A DNA stretch of 64,000 bases from Desulfomicrobium apsheronum (GTDB lineage Bacteria; Desulfobacterota; Desulfovibrionia; Desulfovibrionales; Desulfomicrobiaceae): contig NZ_FORX01000017.1 in assembly GCF_900114115.1 (NCBI RefSeq), forward strand, positions 1 to 64,000. Direction: 5' to 3'. Positions 43,382 to 52,609 of this stretch are shown in pieces. The notes under the pieces are model-generated. The model saw only the letters and a program-made list of their open reading frames with translations. It was not told where the DNA came from and did no database searches. Position 1 is the stretch's first letter. Each line of letters opens with the position of its first letter. The position numbers and the translations under genes were made by a program.

Positions 43382-45922
43382 TTAGTTGAGCGATCGGCGC
43401 AGCATTTCTTCGGTGACTCTGTTTGGGATTCTCCAGTGGGAATAAAAGTTTCGCCGGTGCAGAATGCGCGCGTTCGTTTCCAATGCGGAGTCGGAAATTT
43501 CCAGGGATGATGCGTAAGACGCTTCCAGAATGTCGAAAAAGATATCAGGCCGATTGGGCCCAAGCAGAAATTTTGGTGAATGGAATTCAACGACGGGAAA
43601 TGAGTCAGTGTTCAATGACGTGATACCTTGCGTCATCGTCTGCAAAGAGTTGTTGTCGAGATAATAGAAGCTCAATAGCGATCCAGGTGTTTTGATGTGC
43701 ATGTCTTCAAATTTTTTGCGGATTTCTGAATTGTCGAACAGGTAGCTCAGGCGTTCCGCATTGATTTCAAGGGGCTGCATTGAACTGAGCAAAAATGTGT
43801 CGGTCCCGGACATCCAGAGGTGTACATAGGGAAAGACGCTTTGAAGGGATTTTATGATCAGTTTAAAATGTGAACTGTCCATATTGTAATACGGAATCCA
43901 CTGGCACAGGATGCCTCCTTCATTGAGTTTGTTCCCGGCTATACGGAAAAAATCTGCCGTGAAGAGGTTGGCGTTGCCCGTTTGCCAGGGATTTGAAGGC
44001 TCTGAAATGATCATGTCATATTTCTTAGGCATGGAAGAGAGCCACGTGCGACCATCGAGGATCCGAATTGTGGAGCGGGGATCGTTGAAAACGCGGTCAT
44101 TCAATGCGGAGAAAAAGCTCGCTGCTTCAACTACTTCCGGAGAGATCTCGATGCTTTCGACGGAGTCCACGGGAAGATCGAGCACACATGCCGAGGTGAT
44201 GCCTGTTCCCAGACCGATGACAAGGGCGTCTGCGGTGTTTCGTGCGTATAAGTATGGCAGATAGCCCAAAAGCATCTGTGTGGTATTGTCACCTTCGCTG
44301 GAACCGTCCGTCTTGCCGTTGACCCTCAGGAACCTGTGTCCAAGCGCGGATTCAAGAACTGCAACGCTTGCGGATCCTTCCTTGTAGAAAATCAGATCGT
44401 AGTTCTTCATTTCCCGTTCCATGGCACTTTCGGAGTCAAAGAACTTTGAATAGACATAGACGCCCGAGTTCATTTTTACTGCATCCCAGGTGGTGAAGAA
44501 GACTGGGGCGGCCAGGGCGATAAGGAAGATGAAGCTTGCGAAAGCCTTGCGGTAAGAAGTCTGGGGCCTGGTGCCGAGGATAACCACTGCCGCGCCGCCC
44601 AGTGCCAGGCTGGCCGCGATGATAAGGCAGCGTTCCGATCCCACCAGAGGTATGATGATAAAACCGGCGACCAAGGCTCCGCAAATGCTTCCAGCCGTGT
44701 TCCAAATATAGGCGATGGATGTTGACACACCGGTGCTTACGGACTGGTTTTGCCTGGAACGTGTAATGATGTGTAAACAGAGGGGGAACGTCGCTCCTCC
44801 GATGAAAGTCGGAAGGAACATGAGCGCGGCGCAGGCCAGGAATTCCTTGGCCACGACCATGTGCCACTGGGCCTGCATGTCGCCAAAGATGGTGATGAAC
44901 CATGCGGGCAGAAGGCCAATGACTGGTGTGATGGCCAAAATGGTAAAGCCGTCGAGGATGAGCAGGCCAGCAAGAAATCTGATGGAGCAATAGGGAAGCA
45001 GGTATCTTGCCGCAAAATAACATCCGGCCGAAAGACCGATGAGATAGGCTGTGAGCATGGTCGAAAATGCGTAAACCGAAGTTCCGAAGACCAGAACAAG
45101 GGCATGACTCCATGCGTTTTCGAGCAGCATCCCAATTGTCCCGATGAGAAAAAGAATGAAAATCGGAATCGCAAAAGGAATCATGGCGGCATCATCAAGA
45201 CGGTCTTTTTTTGTTTCGTCTTTTTTTTGTTTTTTTGAAGTCGTCAGTGGCTTCTCAGTACTTTCTATGAACGTGTCGCGTAGCAGGAAGATGCATGCCA
45301 GCCCTATCAGTACATTTAAAGTCGCCGCGAAATATATGGTCCAGTTGAGTCCGTAGTACGGTATCGCGAGAAACGCGCTGGAGAAGGAGCCAAGAGCTGC
45401 TCCGAAGGTGTTGATGGCGTACAGGGTTCCGATACGTGACCCGGCTTTCCCTGCATCCTTTTCGATATACTGTGCAAGCACGGGCAAGGTCGCACCCATG
45501 ATAGACGTAGGAATGATGAGCAATACCAGCGCGATGAGGAATCTATACAGGGCAAGAGAGATCTCGGAATCATACGTCGCGGAAAATATGGCGGCATGTA
45601 CAGATTCAGCGTTGGAAAGAATGAAGGGGAAGGCTAGGGCATAACATCCAAGCGCGATTTCCAGCCAGCCGTACATAATGCCAAGATTTATCCCTCGCCT
45701 GCTCAGTTTTGCACCGGCGTGACTCCCTAAGGCCAGACCCAGCATAAAGACAGCCAGAACAGTGGATATGGCCTGATTGGTACTGCCGAAAACGAGGGAA
45801 AGCATTCTGGCCCAGACAACCTGATAGGCTAGGGCACACATGCCCGACAGGAGAAACGCCAGTATAAGAATCACAAGTATGCGTGTAGGCAGGGCGTAGG
45901 AGGAAGATCGCGGCGAAGTCAT
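43382..45922 (-). CDS. Fused MFS-like / spermidine synthase-like membrane protein
   Basis: An 846-residue protein whose first ~530 residues are membrane helices (LVILILAFLLSGMCALAYQV, WARMLSLVFGSTNQAISTVL, then further segments with an internal repeat of the same type), followed by a SAM-binding domain (ALVIGLGTGITSACVLDLP, ILDGRTWLSSMPKKYDMIIS, EPSNPWQTG) like spermidine synthase. Such fusions are widespread and uncharacterised; polyamine synthesis is not shown. The start at 45922 follows GGAG. Codons look more A/T-rich than in neighbours. It lies alone between two fabI 3' ends. Confidence 0.82.
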   Translation of the reverse strand: MTSPRSSSYALPTRILVILILAFLLSGMCALAYQVVWARMLSLVFGSTNQAISTVLAVFMLGLALGSHAGAKLSRRGINLGIMYGWLEIALGCYALAFPFILSNAESVHAAIFSATYDSEISLALYRFLIALVLLIIPTSIMGATLPVLAQYIEKDAGKAGSRIGTLYAINTFGAALGSFSSAFLAIPYYGLNWTIYFAATLNVLIGLACIFLLRDTFIESTEKPLTTSKKQKKDETKKDRLDDAAMIPFAIPIFILFLIGTIGMLLENAWSHALVLVFGTSVYAFSTMLTAYLIGLSAGCYFAARYLLPYCSIRFLAGLLILDGFTILAITPVIGLLPAWFITIFGDMQAQWHMVVAKEFLACAALMFLPTFIGGATFPLCLHIITRSRQNQSVSTGVSTSIAYIWNTAGSICGALVAGFIIIPLVGSERCLIIAASLALGGAAVVILGTRPQTSYRKAFASFIFLIALAAPVFFTTWDAVKMNSGVYVYSKFFDSESAMEREMKNYDLIFYKEGSASVAVLESALGHRFLRVNGKTDGSSEGDNTTQMLLGYLPYLYARNTADALVIGLGTGITSACVLDLPVDSVESIEISPEVVEAASFFSALNDRVFNDPRSTIRILDGRTWLSSMPKKYDMIISEPSNPWQTGNANLFTADFFRIAGNKLNEGGILCQWIPYYNMDSSHFKLIIKSLQSVFPYVHLWMSGTDTFLLSSMQPLEINAERLSYLFDNSEIRKKFEDMHIKTPGSLLSFYYLDNNSLQTMTQGITSLNTDSFPVVEFHSPKFLLGPNRPDIFFDILEASYASSLEISDSALETNARILHRRNFYSHWRIPNRVTEEMLRRSLN

Positions 45923-45988
45923 TCGATGCTCCGGAAATGGCATGTTTAGTTGCAGTCGATTTCAGGTGAAGCTGAATACTTTAGTGCA

Positions 45989-46017
45989 CAAAAAAACCCC
46001 TTCCGTGGGAAGGGGTT
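45989..46017 (-). terminator. Terminator of the hisD-purC-fabI transcript
   Basis: AACCCCTTCC (45995-46004) pairs with GGAAGGGGTT (46008-46017) around GTG. Read on the minus strand, a run of T follows. Confidence 0.88.
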
Positions 46018-46038
46018 GCCAGAGGCTATGGGGGAGGC

Positions 46039-46803
46039 TCAGATGCCCATGATGTTGTAACCTGAATCCACGTAAATGACCTCGCCGGTGATGGCGCGGG
46101 AGAGGTCCGAGGCCAGGAAGAGGCCGGTTTTGCCCACGTCTTCCTGGATGATGTTGCGGCGCAGGGGGGCGCGTTCCTCGATGGTGGAGAGGATGGTCTT
46201 GAAGCCGGAGATGCCTGACGAGGCCAGGGTCTTGAGCGGACCTGCGCTGATTGCGTTGACGCGGATGCCGCGTTCGCCCAGATCCATGGCCAGGTAGCGT
46301 ACGCTGCACTCCAGCGCGGCCTTGGCAACGCCCATGATGTTGTAATGGGTTATGACTTTTTCCGCGCCGTAGTAGGTCATGGCCATGACGGAGGAGTTGT
46401 CGTTCAACAGGGGTTCGTAGGCCTTGGAGATGGCCACCAGCGAGTAAGCCGAGATATCCATGGCCAGATGAAACCCTTCGCGGGAGGTGTCCACATAGCG
46501 GCCCTTCAGGTCGTCGCGGTTGGCGAAGGCAACGGAGTGGACCAAGATGTCGAAGTTACCCCATTTTTCCTTCACCATTTCAGCGGACTGGGCGATGGCG
46601 GCATCGTCGGCCACGTCACACTGAAACAGGAAATCGCTGCCAAGTTCCTCATGGATGGGCTCGACGCGTTTTTTGAGCGCCTCTCCTGCATAGCTGAGGG
46701 CAATGGAAGCACCGTTGTCCTTGAGTTCCTTGGCAATGGCGTAGGCAATGCTCTTGTCGTTGGCCACGCCAAAAATCAGGGCTTTCTTCCCTTGAACGAG
46801 CAT
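46039..46803 (-). CDS. fabI: Enoyl-[acyl-carrier-protein] reductase FabI
   Basis: NADH-dependent last step of each fatty-acid elongation cycle. It starts MLVQGKKALIFGVANDKSIA, with the FabI form of the dinucleotide loop (GVANDKSIAYAI). The catalytic Tyr and Lys lie in the segment TYYGAEKVITHYNIMGVAKA (Y-x6-K spacing). It ends YVDSGYNIMGI. The 254 residues are typical of FabI. It is downstream of purC by 26 bp and is the last gene of this cluster. Its 3' end is duplicated at 43271. Confidence 0.96.
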   Translation of the reverse strand: MLVQGKKALIFGVANDKSIAYAIAKELKDNGASIALSYAGEALKKRVEPIHEELGSDFLFQCDVADDAAIAQSAEMVKEKWGNFDILVHSVAFANRDDLKGRYVDTSREGFHLAMDISAYSLVAISKAYEPLLNDNSSVMAMTYYGAEKVITHYNIMGVAKAALECSVRYLAMDLGERGIRVNAISAGPLKTLASSGISGFKTILSTIEERAPLRRNIIQEDVGKTGLFLASDLSRAITGEVIYVDSGYNIMGI

Positions 46804-46829
46804 GGATTATCTCCAGTTGTGTTTGTGCC

Positions 46830-47729
46830 TTACGGCAATTGCAAAGGGGAACCAGTCAGCAGTTCAAAAGCTTCCAGGTATTTTTTCTGTGTTTCGGCGA
46901 TGACCTCAGCGGGCAGAGTCGGAGGCGGCGGGGTCTTGTCCCAGTCCGTTCCGCTCAGCCAGTCGCGCAGGTACTGCTTGTCAAAACTTGGCTGCGACTG
47001 ACCGGGGACATACTTGTCCGCAGGCCAGAAACGGGAAGAATCCGGGGTCATGACTTCATCGATGAGCAGGATGTCCTTTTCGTTCAGGCCGAATTCGAAT
47101 TTGGTATCAGCGATGATTATCCCGCGTTCGGCAGCCAGATCTCTGCCACGTGAATAGATGGCCAGGGAGAGTTCCTGGATCTTTTTGAGCAATCCCTCGC
47201 CAATGCGTGATTTGGCGTCGGCCAGGGTGATGTTTTCATCGTGAGCGCCAAGGTCCGCCTTGGTGGACGGGGTGAAGAGCGGCGTTTCGAGTTTGTCGGA
47301 ATCCACCAGCCCGGCGGGCAGCTTGTAGCCGCAGACCGATCCGGTGGCCTTGTAGTCCTTGAAGCCCGAGCCGGTCAGATAACCGCGTACGATGCACTCG
47401 ATGGGCAGCGGCTTGGCTTTTCGAACCACGACCGCGCGGCCTTCCAGTTCATCCCTGTAAGGAGCGAGGGCAGCAGGAAAATCGCGTACATCAGTGGCCA
47501 GTAGATGGTTGGAAACCAGATCCTTGAACGCGTCCATCCAATAGAGGGTGATCTGATTGAGGACCACGCCCTTGTAGGGGATGGGCTCGTTCATGATTAC
47601 GTCAAAGGCGGACATGCGGTCCGTGGTTACGATCAGCAGGGTCTGTGGGTCGACTTCGTAGATATCGCGGACTTTTCCGCGAGAGATGAGCGGAAATTCA
47701 CGAATTTTTGTTTTGGTAACGATTTTCAT
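46830..47729 (-). CDS. purC: SAICAR synthetase PurC
   Basis: Condenses CAIR with aspartate, the step after PurE. From ATG 47729, overlapping the hisD stop as ATGA, the product is 299 residues, the length of the larger PurC form. Motifs: ISRGKVRDIYEVD (ATP loop), TDRMSAFDVIMNEPIPYKG, IECIVRGYLTGSGFKDY, and IIADTKFEFGLN followed by LIDEVMTPDSSRFWP. A longer upstream frame would run through hisD and is rejected. Confidence 0.96.
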   Translation of the reverse strand: MKIVTKTKIREFPLISRGKVRDIYEVDPQTLLIVTTDRMSAFDVIMNEPIPYKGVVLNQITLYWMDAFKDLVSNHLLATDVRDFPAALAPYRDELEGRAVVVRKAKPLPIECIVRGYLTGSGFKDYKATGSVCGYKLPAGLVDSDKLETPLFTPSTKADLGAHDENITLADAKSRIGEGLLKKIQELSLAIYSRGRDLAAERGIIIADTKFEFGLNEKDILLIDEVMTPDSSRFWPADKYVPGQSQPSFDKQYLRDWLSGTDWDKTPPPPTLPAEVIAETQKKYLEAFELLTGSPLQLP

Positions 47730-49036
47730 GGGTTCTCCAAACGTTGTTCGACGCTGCGGGCATGAGCTTCCAGGCCTTCCAGGCGGGCCAGACGGGCCAC
47801 CTTTGAGCCGTGGGTGCCAATGTAGGCCTGGTCGGTGCAGATCAGGTTGGTTTTTTTGCAAAAAGTGTCCACCGACAGGGCGGAGGAAAAGCGTGCCGTG
47901 GAAAGAGTTGGCAGCACGTGGTTCGGGCCCGCGAAATAATCGCCCACGGGTTCGGGGGTGCTGTGGCCCATGAAAACCGCCCCGGCATTGCGCACCGAGC
48001 CGATCCAGGCCCAGGGGGCGGCCACGCTCAGTTCGAAATGTTCGGGCGCGAGACGGTTGATGAGTTCCATGCCCGTTTCAATATCGGGCACATGAATGAG
48101 CGCGCTCCATTCGGCAAGGGACTTGGACGCGATCTCCTGACGTGGAAGCGAGGAGAGCTGCAGGGCAAGTTCCTTTTTGACCTCGCCAAGAAGGTGGTTG
48201 TCCGAAGAAATGAGAATGCTTGAAGCCAGCGGATCATGCTCTGCCTGGGAAAGCATGTCGGCGGCCAGCCATTTCGGATTGGCCGTGGAGTCGGCCAGGA
48301 TGGCGATTTCACTGGGTCCTGCGATCATGTCGATGCCGACTTGCCCGACGAGCAGGCGTTTGGCCGTGGTAACAAAGATGTTGCCCGGACCCGCGATGAC
48401 ATCGACCTTTGGAATGGACTCGGTGCCGTAGGCCAGGGCCGCTATGGCCCAGGCGGAACCGCACATGAAAATGGTGTCGATTCCCAGAATGGCGGCGGTG
48501 GCCAGGATATATGGGTTGAGCGTCCCATCCTTGCGTGGCGGACTGACCACGCAGATGGTTTTCACGCCCGCGACCTGCGCCGGGATGGCGTTCATGAGCA
48601 GGCTTGAAATGAGCGGGGTCTCCCCGCCTTGCCCGCCTGGCACGTATAGCCCCGCACGGTCCACGGGCAATACAAGCTGGCCCAGTGTGGTTCCGGGGGC
48701 GGGGGTGGTGATCCAGGAATTCTGCTTCTGGCGCAGATGAAAATCGCGGATGTTGGCGGCGGCTTCACGGATGATGTCCGCATCCTCTGCCGGTATCTGC
48801 TCCAGGGCGCGGGCAATGTTCGCTTTGGGGACGGCCAGTTGCGTGGGCGTAAGGCTGGGGCAGTCAAAACGACAGGTGTACTCGGCCACGGCTTCGTCAC
48901 CACGGTCACGAACATTGGCGAGGATGTCCCGCACCAGCGGTTCGACATTGTCCTCACCAGCGTCCCGGCGCACGAGCCAGGACGTGATTCCGGCCCAGTC
49001 ATTGGAAGATGTATACTCAAGGAGTCTTAACGGCAT
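47726..49036 (-). CDS. hisD: Histidinol dehydrogenase HisD
   Basis: Zinc enzyme oxidising L-histidinol to histidine in two NAD-dependent steps. The 436 residues show YVPGGQGGETPLISSLLMNA, VDVIAGPGNIFVTTAKRLL, IDMIAGPSEIAILADSTANP, and LSQAEHDPLASSILIS with a metal-site Gln and His. APEHFELSV contains the catalytic Glu-His pair and VLPTLSTARFSSALSVDTFC is near the end. The stop overlaps purC by four bases, so translation is coupled. No other his gene is present. Confidence 0.97.
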   Translation of the reverse strand: MPLRLLEYTSSNDWAGITSWLVRRDAGEDNVEPLVRDILANVRDRGDEAVAEYTCRFDCPSLTPTQLAVPKANIARALEQIPAEDADIIREAAANIRDFHLRQKQNSWITTPAPGTTLGQLVLPVDRAGLYVPGGQGGETPLISSLLMNAIPAQVAGVKTICVVSPPRKDGTLNPYILATAAILGIDTIFMCGSAWAIAALAYGTESIPKVDVIAGPGNIFVTTAKRLLVGQVGIDMIAGPSEIAILADSTANPKWLAADMLSQAEHDPLASSILISSDNHLLGEVKKELALQLSSLPRQEIASKSLAEWSALIHVPDIETGMELINRLAPEHFELSVAAPWAWIGSVRNAGAVFMGHSTPEPVGDYFAGPNHVLPTLSTARFSSALSVDTFCKKTNLICTDQAYIGTHGSKVARLARLEGLEAHARSVEQRLENP

Positions 49037-49083
49037 GAATGCTCTCGCATGTGTTCACTGTGGGATGAAGGGTCGATAAATGC

Positions 49084-49110
49084 AGGATTCCCGTTTTCAC
49101 GGGAATGACA
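49084..49110 (-). repeat. REP-like palindrome, copy 6 (variant)
   Basis: ATTCCCGTTTTCACGGGAAT core. The loop and inner stem differ from the family (GTTTTCAC in place of GCCTTCGC), with the stem kept by paired changes. Confidence 0.8.
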
Positions 49111-49131
49111 GAAATTCGCTCGCCGTTTCGT

Positions 49132-49158
49132 GTCATTCCCGCGAAGGCGGGAATCCAT
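49132..49158 (+). repeat. REP-like palindrome, copy 7
   Basis: ATTCCCGCGAAGGCGGGAAT core, plus orientation, 22 bp from the inverted variant copy 6, forming a head-to-head pair. Confidence 0.85.
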
Positions 49159-49382
49159 CCTTTCGATCAGGAAGTTGTTTTACGCAACGACAAAATGTCT
49201 ATGCCCCGAACCTCCTAAAAGTCAATTCCTTCATCATTGGTGAAGTGATCACCGCGTGGTTCATAACTCATGAAACCGGTTTGCAATACTTCCCCGAGCC
49301 CGAGCAGTTAACATTTTGCAGGCAACTCTCAGGCCAGCAAACGTTAGCGGGCAAATGATGCCAACTTTTTCCTTGGTGGAGT

Positions 49383-49417
49383 AATAAAAGAGGGCCGGAG
49401 TTTTGCGTCTCCGGCCC
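49383..49417 (-). terminator. Terminator of the first porin
   Basis: GGGCCGGAG (49392-49400) pairs with CTCCGGCCC (49409-49417); on the minus strand the hairpin is followed by TCTTTTATT. Stem and loop are identical to those after the second porin. Confidence 0.9.
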
Positions 49418-49444
49418 GTGTGGCGTCAGATGTCAAAAGCTGCG

Positions 49445-50737
49445 TTAGAACTTGTACGAGAAACCGAGGGTTGCGAAGTAGGAAGAGTCAAGGTCGTAGT
49501 CGACATCTTCAAGAACTTCGCTGGAGCCTTTGAAGTAACCGAGTTCGTTAATTGCGGCCAAGTTTTCGTAGATCATGTACTTGTTTACCAAGTATACCTC
49601 AAATCCCGAGTCTTCCTTGGTAAAGTTGCAGGTATCGTCGTCGCTGGTGCCTCGAGCGTAGGCGAGGACCAGTTTGTGGGTCAGCTTCTCATCCACGAAG
49701 GACATCTGGTCAAAAACGACGCCAGCGGTCCACAGGCCAATTCCATCGGATCCGACGCCAAGGGCGTTGGTGGCGAAGGAATCATAGGTAGTACTGAAGG
49801 CGCGCACGCCGCCAATGTAAGGAGATACCCCCCAGCCTTCAGCTAAAGTGGGCATAAATGTCTGGTCGCCGTCAGTGTCGTCCAGACCGGTGGCGTAAGT
49901 GCTGAACAGCGTCACGGCCACTTCATCGAACGCGTAGGTGCCGGCCAGAGCTGCGTACCAACCAGCAGTTTCGAAGTCTCCAGCAGAAAGATCACCGTAG
50001 ATCAGGTCTGCGGCGATAGTCAGCGGATCTGAGATTTTTAAGCCCGCGTTGGCACCAAGTATCCAGGCGTGGGCATCATCTTCCAGGCCGAGGGCATTGG
50101 CACCGAGCCACGCATAGGCAAAATACGGAGCTATGCTGAAATCATTGATCTTGATGGGCGCGGCGAGAAAGGCCATGTCGATGTCATCTTTATTGCCGTT
50201 CGCGGCACCGGTGTTGTAGCTGTTGTCTACGCCGCGTGAGTAGCCGACGGTGATACCAAGCATGTTATCGATGATTGGAGCGCTGACGATCAGCGCGGCG
50301 GCATCATCTTCGAATACGGGGTTGCCGAATACGCTGGGCAGTGCCACGTACTGCAGACCGGCCGTGACTTTGATCTGTGTGTCCGGGAGAGTGAAGTCCA
50401 GATAGGCATGCTTGACCTCGATGTTGCCCTTACCGTCGGTGCCCCAGTCACCTCCAACGTTGTCAGTGTTGTCGCCCCAGACGTTGTCTATTTCCAGACC
50501 CAGGACTGCTTTGAGATTTTCGTTGGCGATATAGTCGAAGTAGGTACGCATGCGCTGGGTGGTCATGTAGTGATCGGCATCGCCCACATCGCCATTATGA
50601 TCCGTGAGATTGGTGGACCACATGCCGTAGACATCCAGGTTGCCTCGAACTTTCAGCTCCGTAGCTGACGCGCTGGTCGCCAGGACGGCGCAAAACACTA
50701 TTGATGCCGCACAGTACAAGATGAAACGTGTTTTCAC
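49445..50737 (-). CDS. Outer-membrane homotrimeric porin, Desulfovibrio type (copy A)
   Basis: A 430-residue outer-membrane beta-barrel porin. The GTG at 50737 follows AAAGGAGG and gives a signal peptide (VKTRFILYCAASIVFCAVLA) ending near SASA. The mature start is TELKVRGNLDVYGMWSTNLT, and the last residues (YFATLGFSYKF) end in the C-terminal Phe needed for barrel insertion. It is closely similar to the porin upstream (51178-52488) over its whole length, with shorter loops, showing a tandem duplication. An in-frame extension to 50857 lacks a signal. Confidence 0.9.
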   Translation of the reverse strand: MKTRFILYCAASIVFCAVLATSASATELKVRGNLDVYGMWSTNLTDHNGDVGDADHYMTTQRMRTYFDYIANENLKAVLGLEIDNVWGDNTDNVGGDWGTDGKGNIEVKHAYLDFTLPDTQIKVTAGLQYVALPSVFGNPVFEDDAAALIVSAPIIDNMLGITVGYSRGVDNSYNTGAANGNKDDIDMAFLAAPIKINDFSIAPYFAYAWLGANALGLEDDAHAWILGANAGLKISDPLTIAADLIYGDLSAGDFETAGWYAALAGTYAFDEVAVTLFSTYATGLDDTDGDQTFMPTLAEGWGVSPYIGGVRAFSTTYDSFATNALGVGSDGIGLWTAGVVFDQMSFVDEKLTHKLVLAYARGTSDDDTCNFTKEDSGFEVYLVNKYMIYENLAAINELGYFKGSSEVLEDVDYDLDSSYFATLGFSYKF

Positions 50738-51177
50738 AACTTCCTCCTTTAACATTTTGTTTTTTTTAGACATCTGACAGCCGACAGAGAAACGCATTGC
50801 ATCTTTGTATAGTCTTTTTCTGATTTTGAAATTGGGAGCGCTGTTAGTTTTTAACAAAATAAGAGGTGGTAATTTTGGAGGAGTTTCTGGAGAATTGGTA
50901 GGAGTGTTTGTAAGTCATGCCAGATTTATGACCGGGAAAATTTGTTAAAGATTCAGATTGATAAAAAGTAAGATCTGGCACGCAGTGTATGCAATCAAAT
51001 TGTTATATTAGATACAATATAATGTACGTCGATGAGGGGGCCGTTAGTACGGGTGGAGAGACGTATTATTGATAGCTCTGGGAGGCGGAATTCAAGCGGA
51101 GAGCAGGATCGGTAGCAAAAAAAAGGGCCGGAGTTTTGCGTCTCCGGCCCCAGTGGCGTCAGGTGTGAAAATCCGAA
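50738..51177. other. Intergenic region between the tandem porins
   Basis: About 440 bp, distinctly A/T-rich in the middle (50850-51030). The terminator of the upstream porin lies at 51117-51150. The A/T-rich part should hold the promoter of copy A, and a palindrome-like ATTGTTATATTAGATACAAT occurs at about 50999. No gene was seen. Confidence 0.5.
51117..51150 (-). terminator. Terminator of the second porin
   Basis: GGGCCGGAG (51125-51133) and CTCCGGCCC (51142-51150), with eight T residues following on the minus strand. The hairpin is identical to the one at 49392-49417. Confidence 0.93.
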
Positions 51178-52488
51178 TTAGAACTTGTACTGGAAGCCGA
51201 CGGTAGCAAAGTAGGAATTGTCGTCTTCAAGGTCTTCACCGTCGAAATCAGGAGCGAAGAAGCCCAGTTCGTTGATGGCGGCCAAGTTTTCATAGATCAT
51301 GTACTTGTTGACGAAGTAGACTTCCCAAGCGGAAGACTTCTTATCGAACGCTACTTCGGTATCAGCGTATTCGTCGGAGGTACCCTGAGCGTAAGCGATT
51401 GTCAGCTCATGGGACAGCTTTTCAACGAAACTGATGTCGGCGAGCTTGAGGCCAACTGCCCACAGGGCATTGTCAACGCCGGAGAAGGTATCATAGGTGG
51501 TGCTGAAGGCGCGCACTCCACCAATGTAGGGGGTGAGGCCCCAACCTTCAGCGAGCTGCGGCAGCATGCCCAAGTCGTCGTCGTCATTATCCAGGCCGGT
51601 AAAGTAGGTGCCGAACAGGGTGGCGGTCATCATGTCCATCTTGTAGGAAGCGGCCAGGGCAGCGTACCAACCGTTGGAGTCGATGTCTTCGCCTTCATAT
51701 TCCCAATCAGACTGACCGTAGATCAGGTCAGCGGCAATGGTCAACGGATCGAACATGGTCAGTTCGGCGTTGGCACCCAGAACCCACACGGTGGCGTCGT
51801 CAGTAGCGAACATGTCAGCCACGTTGTCATCATCAGTGTCTATACCAGACACTGTGTTCTGGCCCAACCAGCCATAGGCAAAGTAAGGGGCGATGCTGAA
51901 ACCGTCCATCTTGATCGGAGCGACGATGAACGCCATGTCGACGTCGTCTTTGTTACCGTGCTTTTTGCCAGTGTTATAGCTGTTATCGACGCCACGGGAA
52001 TAGCCAACGGCCAATCCGAACATGTCGTTGATGGGGGCGCTGACTATCAGGGCAGCAGCGTCTTCTTCGAAAACGGGGTTGCCGAAAACGCTGGGCAGGG
52101 CTACGTACTGCAGGCCGGCCTTGACGTTGATCTGGGTGTCCGGGAAGTTGAAGTCCATGTAGGCGTGCTTCACTTCGATGTTGCCCTTTCCATCGGTGTC
52201 CCAATCGGCACCGACGTTGTCGGTATTGTCGCCCCAAACATTGTCGATTTCCAGGCCCAGGACGGCCTTCAGATTCTCACTGGCGACATAGTCGAAGTAG
52301 GCGCGCATGCGCTGGGTGGTCATGTAGTTGTCGGCATCGCCTTCGTCGGAATTATAGTCGGTCAGGTTGGTGGACCACATGCCGTACACGTCGAGGTTGC
52401 CGCGAACTTTCAGTTCGGTGGCGGAAGCGCTGGTGACCATGCTGAAGAGCAGGGCGGCGACCAGGGCTACGAGAGCAAAACGTTTCAT
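51178..52488 (-). CDS. Outer-membrane homotrimeric porin, Desulfovibrio type (copy B)
   Basis: A 436-residue porin with signal MKRFALVALVAALLFSMVTSA, then TELKVRGNLDVYGMWSTNLT as in copy A, and the terminal YFATVGFQYKF. The loop near residues 215-235 is longer and Asp-rich (DTDDDNVADMFATDD), and Asp/Glu-rich stretches recur (DGEDLEDDNS), suggesting cation or surface interactions. Start 52488 follows GGAGA. A TATAAT -10 lies about 57 bp upstream. Confidence 0.92.
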   Translation of the reverse strand: MKRFALVALVAALLFSMVTSASATELKVRGNLDVYGMWSTNLTDYNSDEGDADNYMTTQRMRAYFDYVASENLKAVLGLEIDNVWGDNTDNVGADWDTDGKGNIEVKHAYMDFNFPDTQINVKAGLQYVALPSVFGNPVFEEDAAALIVSAPINDMFGLAVGYSRGVDNSYNTGKKHGNKDDVDMAFIVAPIKMDGFSIAPYFAYGWLGQNTVSGIDTDDDNVADMFATDDATVWVLGANAELTMFDPLTIAADLIYGQSDWEYEGEDIDSNGWYAALAASYKMDMMTATLFGTYFTGLDNDDDDLGMLPQLAEGWGLTPYIGGVRAFSTTYDTFSGVDNALWAVGLKLADISFVEKLSHELTIAYAQGTSDEYADTEVAFDKKSSAWEVYFVNKYMIYENLAAINELGFFAPDFDGEDLEDDNSYFATVGFQYKF

Positions 52489-52544
52489 GTTCTTTCTCCT
52501 TTTGCTGTGAAAAAAACTAATCATCTGACGCCTGATAAGTAGGT

Positions 52545-52550
52545 ATTATA
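52545..52550 (-). promoter_or_regulatory. Candidate -10 of porin B
   Basis: A perfect TATAAT on the minus strand, in GACTTATAATACC, 57 bp upstream of the porin start. The -35 is weak (GGCTTG at 16 bp). Confidence 0.4.
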
Positions 52551-52558
52551 AGTCGAGT

Positions 52559-52580
52559 CCAAAAAGCAAGCCTTTTTTGG
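52559..52580 (-). terminator. A/T-rich hairpin after the FG-GAP gene
   Basis: CCAAAAA and TTTTTGG pair around AGGCTTGC on the minus strand, 30 bp past the FG-GAP stop. It is weak, and overlaps the upstream part of the porin promoter. Confidence 0.4.
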
Positions 52581-52609
52581 TCGATTCGGGCCGCAAAGTT
52601 TAATTTTTT

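Larger units (their letters stand above)
49037..49444. other. Intergenic region between hisD and the first porin
   Basis: About 400 bp containing two REP-like palindromes (49084 and 49132) and the porin terminator (49383-49417). The middle (about 49160-49380) shows no convincing gene, RNA or repeat. Confidence 0.6.

Noticed and set aside
43382-45922. True spermidine synthase
   Set aside because: The large membrane domain and absence of polyamine genes nearby make the fused MFS/spermidine-synthase-like family a safer label.
50990-51015. Sigma-54 promoter between the porins
   Set aside because: TGGCACGCAGTGTATGCAA looks similar, but GG and GC are 12 bp apart in place of 10, and the strand is opposite to the porins.
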